Below are positions 1-9,991 of a stretch of DNA of 64,000 nt, one piece after another. A program made the position numbers and the translations under genes. The stretch comes from Porphyra umbilicalis. Its lineage: Eukaryota > Rhodophyta > Bangiophyceae > Bangiales > Bangiaceae. Every line of letters starts with the position of its first letter. Within the stretch, counting starts at the first letter, position 1. The notes beneath the pieces were generated by a model. The model made no database searches, was not told the DNA's origin, and saw only the letters and a list, made by a program, of their open reading frames with translations. The stretch is taken from the NCBI GenBank assembly GCA_002049455.2, contig KV918863.1, positions 62,001 to 126,000 of the forward strand. The letters are read 5' to 3'.

Positions 1-609
1 GGCGCACCGGACCGTGTACTGCGCGCGCCCACGCCGGGGGTAGGAGGGGTCGCCGTAGTGCAGGTTGTTACTGCTGCTGAAGGGCGTCGTCTCGTCACAG
101 TGCAGCGCCTCTTCAATCACGTGCAGGCCACGGCTCTGGACGAGCTCTGCGCTGCGACGCAGCGCGGCCGCCAATCTTGTGATCCCGTGGCTCACCGACA
201 GCATGGCCAACGACCGCTTCGTGGAGTACTTCCGCCTTCGCTGCAGCCGCCTTCTTCGGCGGTTACGTCGTGGTGCCATCGAGTCGTATTGGTCCTCATC
301 GGTCCCCCCGCCCTCCCCAGCCCCCTCCCCCTCTTCATCCTTCTCGATTTCGTCGTCTGCCGGTAGATCGGCAACAGCCTCGTTAATGATGAGCTGATCC
401 ACGAACTGGCCCCTTTTCCGGTTGGTCAGCTTGTAGGCGGCCTGGACGTGTTTGTGCAGCGCCTCATTGTACGCGCTGTTGCCGTCGTGGAGGTTTCCCC
501 GCAGGCGAAACTCGTCCAGTAGATTGGCGCCAGCGCAAAAAATGGACCTCCCGGCGCTATCCCCCCATTCGGTCCTCAGAGCACCGCTGGGAGGGTTCAC
601 TGGCTTCAT
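1..609 (-). CDS. Unrecognised protein, N-terminal part (runs off the window)
   Basis: A minus-strand frame opens at an ATG at 609 and stays open for 203 codons to the window edge, so the C-terminus lies outside. Residues 48-65 read NEALHKHVQAAYKLTNRK. An acidic linker follows (about 85-109), then an Arg-rich block (about 114-127) that could be a nuclear localisation signal, then a tail containing His and Cys. The non-repetitive, mixed composition separates it from the chance GC-rich frames elsewhere. I do not recognise the family. The conserved-looking helix plus basic block would suit a transposon-encoded or nucleic-acid-binding protein, but that is inference. The start is the first ATG after stops upstream; an earlier exon cannot be excluded. 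Confidence 0.45.
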   Translation of the reverse strand, partial: MKPVNPPSGALRTEWGDSAGRSIFCAGANLLDEFRLRGNLHDGNSAYNEALHKHVQAAYKLTNRKRGQFVDQLIINEAVADLPADDEIEKDEEGEGAGEGGGTDEDQYDSMAPRRNRRRRRLQRRRKYSTKRSLAMLSVSHGITRLAAALRRSAELVQSRGLHVIEEALHCDETTPFSSSNNLHYGDPSYPRRGRAQYTVRCA

Positions 610-1635
610 ATTGCATGAGGGAAAAGGAGAGGATCTTTCGGTGCAACGTGGTCTTAGACAGTCATATTTTGGTACGACCAATGACAGTTCGCATTCGATG
701 AGAACAGCCAATGGAAGTTCCACGAATGAGAATCGGAGTTTCCGTGCCTGCGCGCTGGTACTAAATCACAGGATGTATTGAGATATGTTTCTCTAATTTA
801 AATAAGGAGGCTGAATTGGGATAAGCCGCCGGACTCTTCGATGAATGATCCTGGGAATAAGGTCGCCGATGGTTGTGAGATTATCTTCCGGATTTTTTTT
901 TGGCAGCCTGGTAGGATAGTTCCATCAGTGAGAGTCGGAATTGCCGTGATTTGATCATGGGATTGTTTCAGCATATTCCCGGGGGTGATCCTGCGATCAG
1001 TGCAGGAACTGTGTCCAGTACCGTTTGCCGAACAAGACGGTATCTGATCCTGCAAAACGTATGCGGGACTATTCCGCAGACTCGGTGACCAGCATTATGT
1101 TGGCACGGTCGTTATGCAGTCAGAAAGATGCGCTTGTCTACGCTGTCCCTACGCGTCCACACAGACTGTTCCAGATACTAAATGGTGATTTATCCCTCTC
1201 CTTTTTTGAGGCATGGTGTCCAATCATGTACTGCACTTCATTTGTATGATAGTCATATGGACGATACAATGGACCACATGTGAGTCCATCACAGAGCCTA
1301 TGTCAGAGGATATCCACACTGCAATCCCCGCGCTGGTCAGAGGAACGATCTGCTAGATGGTTCGTGCAGCGGCCCTCATTCTCTCTCCTTTATTCTGCGA
1401 GTATCTCATCTTGAGGGACTGCCGAGAAATGAGCAAGAGAACAGTATTAGAAATGATCTGAGGAGCACTTCCGCTCATATTGTCCGTAATGATCGCGCGC
1501 GATAATCCTGGGAAGCGACGTACGTTTTTTGGCTTACTCGTGTTTGATAAAAACCCACGAGAAAAATAAAACGAGGGAGAACGAGAAAAGAGCCAAAAAA
1601 AGGACAAGAAAATACCAGCAAAGAGGAGGCTGCTA
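610..1635. other. Intergenic, no gene seen
   Basis: More AT-rich than its surroundings, with stops in all frames. I see no coding segment and no clear terminal repeats. It ends at the TA target site of the MITE that starts at 1636. Confidence 0.5.
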
Positions 1636-2261
1636 TGGTGCGTGTCCCAAAAATGAGACATCGCGGTTTTTTCATTTTTTCGGCCCACTGGCCTTCTGCA
1701 ACGGTCCGATAATGTAATGTGACGCACTCGGTCCCACTGTGCTTCCAGAACGGCCCCTGACAGTGATAGCAGAGGCGAAACCTCCTGACGTGTCATGGAG
1801 GAAAGTGTCATTCATTGCAGCTTCGACAGGTGACGATCACGCGCCCCAATCAAATGCACGGATACTAGAGCAGGCATGTGTTGACAGTTCGTGCACGAAG
1901 AAAAGGGCACGACCTTACCATTAAAAACGTGAAAAAGACCCCCATGTAGCCCCCTGTGAAAAAAACACGACTTGGGACCCCCCTCATAGAAGCTCCAGTT
2001 AGCACATGAGCTTTGGCGTTGCAAACCTGTAACCCCAAGAACCTGAAAAAGACTGGCTCCAAGATCGGGGCTATCTGAGAGGTCCACAGAACAGGGCCTA
2101 CATGCGGGTACTAAGGAGTTGTCAGCCAAGAACGCGTCGGAAGAGGCTCTTTCCATAGATGCCAGTCGAGAATTTTCTCGTACCCCACGCCGCCTGCCCC
2201 TGTGCAGTGATGTGTCAGTCCTTCAGAAAACGCGCATGTCTCATTTTTGGGACACGCACCA
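1636..2261 (+). mobile_element. 626-bp non-autonomous TIR transposon (MITE), copy 1
   Basis: The ends are inverted repeats: the left end begins TGGTGCGTGTCCCAAAAATG and the right end is its reverse complement, with about 28 matching bases and few mismatches. A TA dinucleotide flanks each side (1634-1635 and 2262-2263), as for Tc1/mariner-type target duplications. A second copy in the same orientation lies at 26283-26910. No transposase domain is visible inside. The superfamily assignment rests on the TA duplication only. Confidence 0.85.
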
Positions 2262-2422
2262 TAACAGACAAAATCAGTATCGACAGATACTGGACATAAA
2301 CCGGTGGCAGCTGCACGTTCGCATGATCTGTCACGCTGGCTGCAGGCAGTGTGGGCGCCAAGCCATGATGCTGGACGCGCAGCATGCACCGCGGGGGTAT
2401 CATCACGTGTCGCGCGTGGGAT

Positions 2423-2640
2423 CTAGTCGGCTTCCTCATCCGAAAGGTCAATGTCACCCGCCTCAAGATCCCTGAGCTCGTCGCGCATGCAGCGGACAAC
2501 GCCTTTGCGGGCCTCGAGGCTCTCTGGGCGAAAGAACTCGGGGTACTCCGTCGCATCCACATACTTCTTCAAGCAGGCCGGGCATACCTCTCGCACAGAT
2601 GCCCAAACCTGACTGCGCTGCTGTCGCTGGCGGTGATGGC
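2423..2640 (-). CDS. Possible C-terminal exon, unrecognised
   Basis: On the minus strand, about 65 codons ending at the stop at 2423-2425 read like real protein: a CPAC motif, then mixed hydrophobic and charged sequence, and an acidic end (DIDLSDEEAD). Upstream (towards 2860) the same frame turns into Arg/Pro/His-rich low complexity with no ATG, so the beginning is unknown and an exon boundary near 2640 is a guess. It partly overlaps, on the other strand, the start of the hypothetical plus-strand ORF at 2599. I recognise no family. Confidence 0.25.
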
Positions 2641-4149
2641 GGTGCTGCTGCTCGGGCGGTCCGGTCGGTCGGCGGCGGTGTCGGTGCGCGCGGCGGCGGT
2701 GCCGGTGCTTCCCCTTGTTTTCGTGTTGGCGGTGCTCTTCCTGTCGGCGGGCGGTCTGTCGGGGAGGCGGAAGGTGTTGCGGCGGGGTTGGCTTGGGGGT
2801 GCGGCTCTGCCGGGGGGGCTCTGGGTGGAGGGGGGGGGGACCTACCGCTGCGTATGGCAACGCGCGATGGTCTCACGCCCCCGGCCTATGCCCCGTCGGC
2901 GAGTGGTCGCGCCACAGGCGCCACCCTCGCCGCTGACGGGGACACGCGCGCGGCGGGGACTGCGGGGGTGATTGTGGGGGGTGCTGCCGCTGGTGCGGGT
3001 GGGTGCTGGGGGGGGAGTGGAGTGCCACCGGGCGGTGGCAAGCCCGGTGCCCCCACCAACCTCGGCCCCGTCTCACCAGCGGGAGGACACCCTCCCGCCA
3101 CCACCGCCACGGCAAACCCCGCCGGCGAGTGGACCCTGGTGCGGCCTTGACGGCGGCGCGGTGCTCGGCGGGGGGGGGGGGCAGGCGCTCGGCAGCCTGC
3201 CGCCCCCTCCCCGCTCGTGCAAGGCTCTGCCGGCGAGGCCGGCCGATCCGCCCGCCGCGCCGATGTGGGCCGCCCTGTCGCCGGTCAATCGGCCGGCGAC
3301 AACGACGACGATGACGGCGGCGACCGCGGCGGCGGCAAATCCGCCGCCGCCCTTATCGACAAGGACGGCCGCGTGGTCGCGGCAGCGCGCGACGACGACG
3401 GCGACGCTTCCCCTCGGGGGGGATGGCTCGGTGCGGTTTTGCGCGCCAGTCGGCGTAGTGGGGGAGGTGTTGCTGCTGCTGCCAGTGTTGGCGCGGCCGC
3501 GGGGGGTGCGGGCGGGGCGCTGCGTGTTGGGCAGTCGGCGGGGCTTGGCAATGGCCCCGTCGACGCCGACACGCGCGCCGTCGCGGCCGCCGCGAAGCTT
3601 TCCCGCGCGCGGCCGCGGCCGCCGCCAAAGCTCACCCTCGAGACAGTTTACGTCTCAAGGGTGTCCCGGGACGCCCGCCAGCACCATTTTCGGACGCTGC
3701 TGGCGGACGTCACGGGGGTCGGCGTCCACGCGTTTGTGGACGTCGACCGCTTTGGGACGACGAAGGCGGTCACGCTGGTCGCTGACGCGGCGGCCGCGTT
3801 TCGAACGGCGGTCGGCCGCGGGCGCGCGGCGACGGTGCTGCGCCTGCTGCCCGCCGCCGACCCGTGGTCGCCGGCGCTGCTGAGCGGTGCGCGGCGCGGC
3901 GCGCTGGGCGGCGGCGCGCTCGCGGCGGACGTGGCGGCGGCGGACTGCCGCCGCCGCCTCACCGCCAAGCTGGAGCAGCTGCCGCGGCGGGGGGCCATGC
4001 CCCCCCACATACGTGCGTCGCTGCATGCCCACATCACGGGCATGCTCGCGCCGCACGACGAGGGGGCTGCCGCCACCGCCGCTGCTCTTGCCGGTGTCGC
4101 CGCGCGCTCGCCCGGCGCCGCCGCTGATGCAGTGGCCCGGCCAAGTTGA
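2599..4149 (+). CDS. Hypothetical protein, frame interrupted by one TGA
   Basis: One frame runs from an ATG at 2599 to a stop at 4149, broken only by a TGA at 3148-3150, close to a G-homopolymer at about 3168-3180 where the length may be uncertain. The N-terminal half is Gly/Ala/Pro-rich low complexity. The part from about 3640 to 4149 looks better: it has beta-alpha-beta-like segments beginning LTLETVYVSRVSRDARQHHF and a helical C-terminus. That layout recalls nucleic-acid-binding regions of retroelement ORFs, but I cannot name a family. The low-complexity half may be chance; the last 170 codons are the better-supported portion. Confidence 0.3.
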
Positions 4150-4276
4150 GGCAGCCGCCCAAGCCCGCGCAGGTTACTTGGAGTTACCGCGGACTGCCTG
4201 GCTAATTCCGGGGGTACGTACGCGGTCATGGGCTTGTTTTGCTGTGCCATTGTCATGCATTGCTGTATGTGTGTGA

Positions 4277-4541
4277 TGTCATCACTTGTGCTTGTATATT
4301 GAGGGCAGCTCCTTTTGGAGCTGAGCTCGGGGAGATTCTCGTGGGGCCATCGACGGGCGTCACGATTTGTAGGGTGGTGAGAGCATGTACCCTCGAAAGG
4401 AGAGAGCGCTGCGCTGGCGGGGGGTGCGCCGGCAGAACGTGGCGAGAGAGGCACACGGAGGGTTTCAGAGCCTGCTGGCCTCGTGCTTCAGACCGCTCTC
4501 GAGTAAAGCAACGCATCCACCCAACTTCCGTTTACTCCACA
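4277..4541 (+). repeat. 5' LTR of copia-1
   Basis: Starts TGTCATCAC and ends ACTCCACA, with TG...CA termini. It aligns without gaps to 9412-9676. A TATA-like GTATATTG sits near 4290. The outer boundary is set by where similarity to the other LTR fades, so it could be off by a few bases. Confidence 0.85.
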
Positions 4542-4555
4542 GGTTATGGGCCCAG
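4542..4555 (+). promoter_or_regulatory. Primer-binding site, half-tRNA (initiator Met) type
   Basis: Immediately after the 5' LTR is GGTTATGGGCCCAG. This is complementary to the anticodon arm of eukaryotic initiator tRNA-Met (CTGGGCCCATAACC). Drosophila copia is known to prime from a 5' half of this tRNA cleaved in the anticodon loop, using a near-identical site. Most plant copia elements instead pair with the tRNA 3' end. Confidence 0.8.
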
Positions 4556-5985
4556 CTGTCGCTGGTGGAAACCGTCGTCTTCCCTGCGGTCTCTGGCGAG
4601 ACGACGTTGCTGGGATCGCGGTGTTTTCCGGCGTCGGGCGGGCGTGCTCTGCTCCCTACGTCGTTAGTGCGGCGCTGTGTGGCGCCGAGGTCGTCAAGGT
4701 GGCAGACCACGGCCGCTATGGCGGCCCCCGGTTCGCGAAGCCGGACGACGACTACAAGGTGCGGGCAGCGTACCAGCGTGCGCAGCTCAAGAAGGAGAAG
4801 CTCTGGGCGGCGGTTGTGGCGGACCGACCGGCATCTTCGTCCGACGACAAGAAATCCGACCGGTGGTCGACGCGTGGGACGCCATGAACGAGGCGGCACT
4901 GGCGACCATCCAGATGTCGGTCAAGCCCGTGCACCTCAACACGGTCACATCGTTGGACCTTGCCAAAGAGGCGTGGGACGTGCTCAAGGTCGTGTTCGAG
5001 GCGCGAGACATCGCGCAGCTGCTGCGGCTCATGGACGAGCTGAGCAGCCTGAAGAAGGGCGGCGACGGGAATATTATCACGTTTGCGTCGCGCGCCAAGA
5101 CGATCCGGGATGAGCTCGCCATGCTCGGCAACCCGGTGGACGACAAAACGCTTGCGCTGCGTGTCCTGGCAGGGCTCCCGGCAGAGTACGGGATGCTCAG
5201 GACGGTGTTGGAGAACAAGGAAACTAATCTTGTCATGTCGGACGTGACGGCTGAGCTGCTTCAAGTCGAGCAGCGGAGCATTTCTGTCGGCGTTTCCAAG
5301 CCTTCTAGCAGTGTCAAGTCACAAGCCTTTGCGGCAGCGGCGCCGAAGATTCCGTTTAATAAGAAGTTGGTCGTGTGCTTCTACTGCAACAAGAAGGGAC
5401 ACATGCAGCGCGACTGCCACAAGAAGAAGGCGGACGAGGCCAAGGGCAAGGGCAAGCTCGGCGGTGGTAGCCGTACAGGCGGTCACGGCGGCGGGCCCCA
5501 CGCGGGTGCCGCTCTGGCCTACACTGCTTCTACTGGCAATACAGGGAGTAGCAAGGCTCGCGGGAGCTCCCTGTGCTCATCAACTTGGGTGCTCAACTCT
5601 GGCGCAACCAACCACATGGCCGCCGGGGATAAGGGCTTCACCGTCCGTACGGCGGAAAGCGGGGCCAAGGTCACCTTGGCCAACGGCGAAAAGGTACCCA
5701 TCAAGGGTCACGGCCACGTCTCCATGGACGTTGGCAAGGGCAAAACCAAGACGCGCATGGTGCTCGGGGAGGCCATGCTCGTGCCGGACCTGACATGCAA
5801 CCTGCTCTCGGTTCGAGCGGTTGACCGCAATCGTGGTGCGGTAGTGTTCGTCGGAAACGCCTGTTACATCCTCAGCGACGGGGATGCGGTCCATTCGAGC
5901 GGAGTGCTCGACAAGGCGTCCGTTGTTGGCAAGGTCAACGACCTGGAGCAGTACGTGCCGAAGGTCACGCCGGTCAAGGCATCGG
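4546..5985 (+). pseudogene. copia-1 gag and protease region, frameshifted
   Basis: The gag N-terminus is in one frame to about 4860 (ending around KLWAAVVADRPASSSDD) and continues in another frame from about 4870 (DAWDAMNEAALATIQMS), so there is a frameshift between. The capsid-like helical region is followed by a CX2CX4HX4C zinc knuckle (CFYCNKKGHMQRDC, near 5375-5420), the nucleocapsid motif that binds retrotransposon RNA. The protease active site reads VLNSGATNHM: the catalytic Asp of the usual D-S/T-G-A motif is Asn (codon AAC at 5595-5597). The frame is lost again at about 5975-5987, just before the integrase. Confidence 0.88.
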
Positions 5986-5986
5986 C

Positions 5987-7130
5987 GTGCGCGGCATCGA
6001 CGGCATCGCTGGGGAGGCGGAGCTGTGGCATCGTCGGGTCAACCACTTGGGGTTGGAGAACATCAAGCTGGCGGGCACAATGGTCGACGGAATGCCGTCG
6101 TCAGTTGCAGACGCCAAGCGCGTCATTGGCGCTGTTTGCGTGCCGTGTGTGGACGGAAAGATGGTTCAGGCGCCCAGCCCCCGCTCGTCGACAGTGACGA
6201 CCAAGTGCGAACTGGTGCACACCGACATTGGTGGCCCTCTCACTGAGTCGCTGGGTGGCTCCCTCTACTTTATGTTGACGCTGGGGGACTCAACGGGGTT
6301 CATCACGGCTACTCCTATCAAGACAAAGGGGATGGCGCCGGAGGTGCTCAAGACGCGCATCAAGCAGCTTGAGACGCTGACGGGCGTGAATGTGAAGCGT
6401 GTCCGTCACGACCGTGCAAAGGAGTACGTCGCGAAAGATCTTAAGGCGTGGTACGGGGATAAGGGCATCACGTCTGAGATGACGGCGCCGTACAAGTCGC
6501 AACAGAACGGCAAGGCGGAGCGGGTGAACCGCACGCTGATGGAGCGCGTGCGTGCTGCCCTGCTTGACGCCGGTGCGGAGGAAGAGCTGTGGGCCGAGGC
6601 GTTGGCCTCCGTCGTCCATGTGCTCAACCGATCTCCCAAGGCGGGGCTCGATGTGACGCCGCTCGAGGCGCTGACGGGTACACGCCCCAACGTCGCGGGA
6701 TTTTGCGTTTGGGGGATCCAGGCGTGGGCGCTCAAGCCAGAGAATCTGCAGCGCAAGATGGAGCCGAGGACCGACGTCGGCCGCTTTGTCGGCTACACTG
6801 TCGGTGGAAAGGCCTACCGCGTCCTCGAGGACGAGACAAACCAAGTCTTTGAGCGTCGGGACGTGCTGATGGAGGAGAACCCGGCGAAGGTCGAGACGTC
6901 AGCAGTCGGATCAAGCGCTGGTCCCCGGCTGACTGCGGAATATGACGGCGACAAGGATGGCGCCACGGAAGGGGCAATGGACATGCTTTGCACAGAAGGC
7001 GGGCGAGAGGACGAGTACTCCCCCGACAACACCTCTGACAGCGACAACGAAGTCAGTCCTCCTCCCCCTGCTGGCGATATCCAGGAGGAGGACGAGGACA
7101 GCGTATGTGGCTCGACACCCGCAGCTGGTC
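5987..7130 (+). pseudogene. copia-1 integrase region
   Basis: It opens with the gag-pre-integrase motif (ELWHRRVNHLGLENIK), where an HHCC zinc-binding module sits in copia integrases. The catalytic core keeps all three acidic residues with exact DD35E spacing: Asp codons at 6224-6226 (HTDIGG) and 6410-6412 (RHDRAKEYV), and Glu at 6518-6520 (NGKAERVNRTL). The typical C-terminal segment (WAEALASVVHVLNRSP, later GRFVGYTVGGKAYRV) follows, then a Ser/Asp/Glu-rich linker towards the RT. This domain itself is uninterrupted, but the polyprotein around it is broken. Confidence 0.92.
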
Positions 7131-8876
7131 AAGCTCCTGCGGCCAGTGACAGCGTCGCACTGGGTCCTCGTCGCTCGAAGCGCAAGCCAGCTCCCAGGGT
7201 AACATGGTGGGTGAAGGAACCCAAGGCGTACCTGGAAAGCGGTAACGCGTCAGCGGCTGAGGCGGGCTGGGACTTACACAAGCCGCCTGCAAACGAGAAG
7301 GAGGCGCGCGCTCGTCCTGACTGGCCGCTGTGGAAGCAGGCCATTAAGGAGGAGGTGGCGGCACACAAGCACCTTGGCACCTGGTCCAAGACCAAGGGGA
7401 ACAACAAGAATCACAAGGCCATAAAGACGCGATTCGTGTTCGACATCAAGCACGACGCGGAGGGCAAGCTCACGCGCTAAAAGGCTCGACTCGTGGCCTA
7501 AGGGTTCAACCAGGTGCCCGGACGAGACTTTGACGAGACGTGGGCTCCGGTACCCAACGCGGCCACGACACGTGCTCTTTTTGCTGTGTCGGCAGCCATG
7601 GGCGGGGAGATTCACCATGTCGACTTCAAGACAGCCTTCCTCAACGCCAAGATGGACAAGGAGATGTACATCAAGCTCCCCGACGGTGTCGAACCGGAGG
7701 GGCTGGAGGAGATTTGTCGGCTTAACCTGGCGCTCTACGGGACAGACCAGGCGGGGCGGCTGTGGGGTATCAAGCTCGACGAAGAGCTCAAAGAGATGGG
7801 GGCGGTCCGGTCCAAGGTGGACCCGTGCCTATATGAGTGGCACCACCCCGCGCACGGGTGCATCTTCATCCTCGTGTACGTCGACGACCTTATCGTGGCA
7901 GGCGAGAAGCTGGCTGGGGGCGAGGCCGTCAAGCGCTCCGTGTCTGCCAAGTTTGAGGTGCGCGACATGAAGGAGGTCAAGAACTTTATCGGCATGAAGG
8001 TCATGCGCAATCGGGCGGCGAAGACTCTGACGTTGAGCAACCCGGGGCACACCGCGACGCTGCTGAAGGCGTTCGGGATGGACAAGGCGACGCCAAACAA
8101 GACGCCGATGGCGTCGGGAGTCAAGCTGACCAAGACAGGGGAGGGCCTGCTGCCAGAGGGCAACCGTTACGCCGAGTTGGTCGGCTCCCTCCTCTACCTG
8201 TCTACCACGACGAGGCCAGACATCGCCTTTGCTGTGGGGGTGCTGTCGCGCTTCATGTCCTACCCTGGGGAGGACCACATGCGCGCGGCCAAAGGGGTTA
8301 TGCGCTACCTGCGCGGGACGACTCGCCTGGGTGTGGTCTACAGCGGCAGCGAGCCGCTGCAAGGGTATTTTCGACGCCGACAGGGCCGGCGACATCGACG
8401 GTCGTCGGTCGACAACCGGCTACGTCATCACCTGCAATGGCGGGGCGATTGCGTGGGCAAGTAAGCGCCAGTCGACCGTGGCCACCTCGACGGCCGAGGC
8501 CGAGAACGTGGCCACCACAATGGCGACCAAGGAGGCGCTGTGGCTACGCAAGCTGCTGTCGGCTCTCGGCGTCGACGGTGGAGCCGTGGCGATGGGGGAG
8601 GACAACCAGTCCTGCCTGGCGCTGGTCAACAACCCCGTGGCGACGGGGCGGACCAAGGATGTCGACGTCGCCTACCACATGGTTCGCGACTACCAGGCGC
8701 GTGAGGATGTGGCCTTCTACTTCCTCCCGAGCGTCGAAATGCCGGCGGATGGGCTCACCAAGCCGCTGCCGTCGCCGGCGTTCACGGCTTTCCGGGCTGC
8801 CGTCGGGGTTGGCAAAGACCTGGGCGCGGCTGAGCGGGGCGCCAGGCCTGGCGACCCCCCGTGGGGGGAGTGCTGA
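7131..8876 (+). pseudogene. copia-1 reverse transcriptase and RNase H, broken
   Basis: The RT entry motif RYKARLVAKGF is damaged by two in-frame TAA codons (7478-7480 in place of the aromatic residue, 7499-7501 in place of Lys). The rest of the RT is clear: DFKTAFLNAKMDKEMYIKLP, ALYGTDQAGRLW, the catalytic YVDD at 7877-7888, and the thumb with TRPDIAFAVGVLSRF. A one-base frameshift near 8365-8373 separates RT from RNase H, which then reads FDADRAGDIDGRRSTTGY with the active-site acidic residues and the conserved STAEAE and LTKPLP motifs. The frame stops at 8876. Known role: copying element RNA into DNA and removing the RNA strand. Confidence 0.93.
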
Positions 8877-9411
8877 GGCGCCATGGGGCCACTGGAGGCG
8901 TCCAGTGGCGCGGCCCCGAATTCGCGGCAGCGACCTCCGTCGACCTTGCCGCGGGCCGGTGCCAGTCGTGGACGGTTGCGCTACCATCCACCTGTTTGGG
9001 GCCGGCAATGGGGCGCTGTTGTCTTGGGGGGACGGCCGGTTGGGACCGTCCTGGGGCGCTGTGGCGCCACTGGGGGCGACCAGTGGCGCAGCCGCGGTTT
9101 CCCGGCAACCGGCCGACTCGATTTGGCCTAAGTCGATTTTGGGCCGTTTGGCCGGGAGCAGTAGGCCTACTGCTCCCGACGGGCACGAGACATTCTTGGT
9201 GGCAGTCGAATTTGGTCGATTTTGGCCGGAAGTAGTGGGCCCCGATTTTAGCCGGGAGCAGTAGGCCTACTGTCCCAGCGAGCAGACTTTGACGGGCCGC
9301 CGATGCGCCGGATCTTCTCCGTTCGAGACGCACCCGGGTGCGCTGTACTCACCTCGACGTCTGCTTCACGTCGATGGTGATGTTGGCGATTTTGGCGGAG
9401 GTCGATTTTGC
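8877..9411 (+). repeat. copia-1 3' untranslated region with hairpins and a repeated palindrome
   Basis: There is no gene between the RNase H stop and the 3' LTR. Two stem-loops share the stem GCCACTGG/CCAGTGGC (starting near 8888 and 9064). Further on, a perfect 24-nt palindrome centred on AGGCCT occupies 9154-9177. A near-copy with one base missing is at 9254-9276, and a degenerate third unit lies between them, each preceded by GATTTTGGCCG or similar. Confidence 0.7.
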
Positions 9412-9676
9412 CGTCATTAGTTGTACTTGCAAACTGAGAGCAGCTCCTTTTGGAGCTGAGCTCGGGAAGATTCTCGTGGGGCCATCGACGGGCGTCACGA
9501 TTTGTGGGAGGGTGAGAGCATGTACCCTCGAAAGGAGAGAGCGCTGCGCTGGCGGGGAGTGCGCCGGCAGAACGTGGCGAGAAAGGCACACGCAGGGTTT
9601 CAGAGCCAGCTGGCCTCGCGCCTCAGACCGCTCTCAAGTAAAGCAACTCATCCTCCCAACTACCGCTCACATCACA
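9412..9676 (+). repeat. 3' LTR of copia-1
   Basis: Ungapped match to the 5' LTR at about 90% by eye; it ends ACATCACA. The TG start of the 5' LTR is CG here. No polypurine tract is obvious just upstream. Confidence 0.85.
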
Positions 9677-9991
9677 GGCAAACAGATAGGACAGGCAAGC
9701 AAACAAGAAAATGAACAATGCGGAAGTAACCCCCCAAAAGGCGTGCCACAGGCCAATTCCCACAATACATGGGCTTTGGTCAGTCAAGGGGGCCACTTGT
9801 GGCCAATTGCCAATTGGGAGCAGAGATATGCTACACTCCCCCACGGCCGGCACCCACATCCCTGCCGGCGCTATTCGGGACGTCTCGCCCGCTTGCCTGA
9901 GCGCATGGCGCCTTTTGGCCTGCGCCGTGGCCCTCGCCTGCCTTTCGCCGGTCGACGGAACCGAGGGGGACAGCCCCAGGCTGCTACCAGC
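9677..9991. other. Upstream region of the F-box gene, no gene seen
   Basis: About 315 bp between the 3' LTR and the F-box ATG. It contains no convincing ORF or core promoter motif. The gene's promoter probably lies here or in the LTR itself (inference from position). Confidence 0.4.

Larger units (their letters stand above)
4277..9676 (+). mobile_element. Ty1/copia LTR retrotransposon, decayed (copia-1)
   Basis: The element has two LTRs of about 265 bp in direct orientation, a primer-binding site next to the 5' LTR, and an internal region in copia order: gag with zinc knuckle, protease, integrase, reverse transcriptase, RNase H. By eye the LTRs differ at about 26 of 265 positions (about 90% identity), so the insertion is old or the LTRs come from different copies. 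I could not find a matching 5-bp target duplication: GGCAA follows the 3' LTR but does not precede the 5' LTR. Frameshifts in gag, before integrase and in RNase H, two stops before the RT and a mutated protease site make it non-autonomous. Confidence 0.93.

Noticed and set aside
1812-2156. 114-codon minus-strand ORF present at the same length in both copies of the 626-bp MITE (also 26461-26805)
   Set aside because: The two versions differ at about ten residues, which suggests no constraint; the frame is probably open by common descent, and it matches no transposase.
3148-3150. TGA as a selenocysteine codon
   Set aside because: Surrounding sequence is low complexity, no homologue has Cys or Sec there that I know of, and no SECIS-like structure was identified.
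7478-7501. Two in-frame TAA codons in copia-1 as evidence of a variant genetic code
   Set aside because: The conserved residues at these positions are different (an aromatic residue and Lys), so no single reassignment fits, and host genes here use TAA or TAG as stops.
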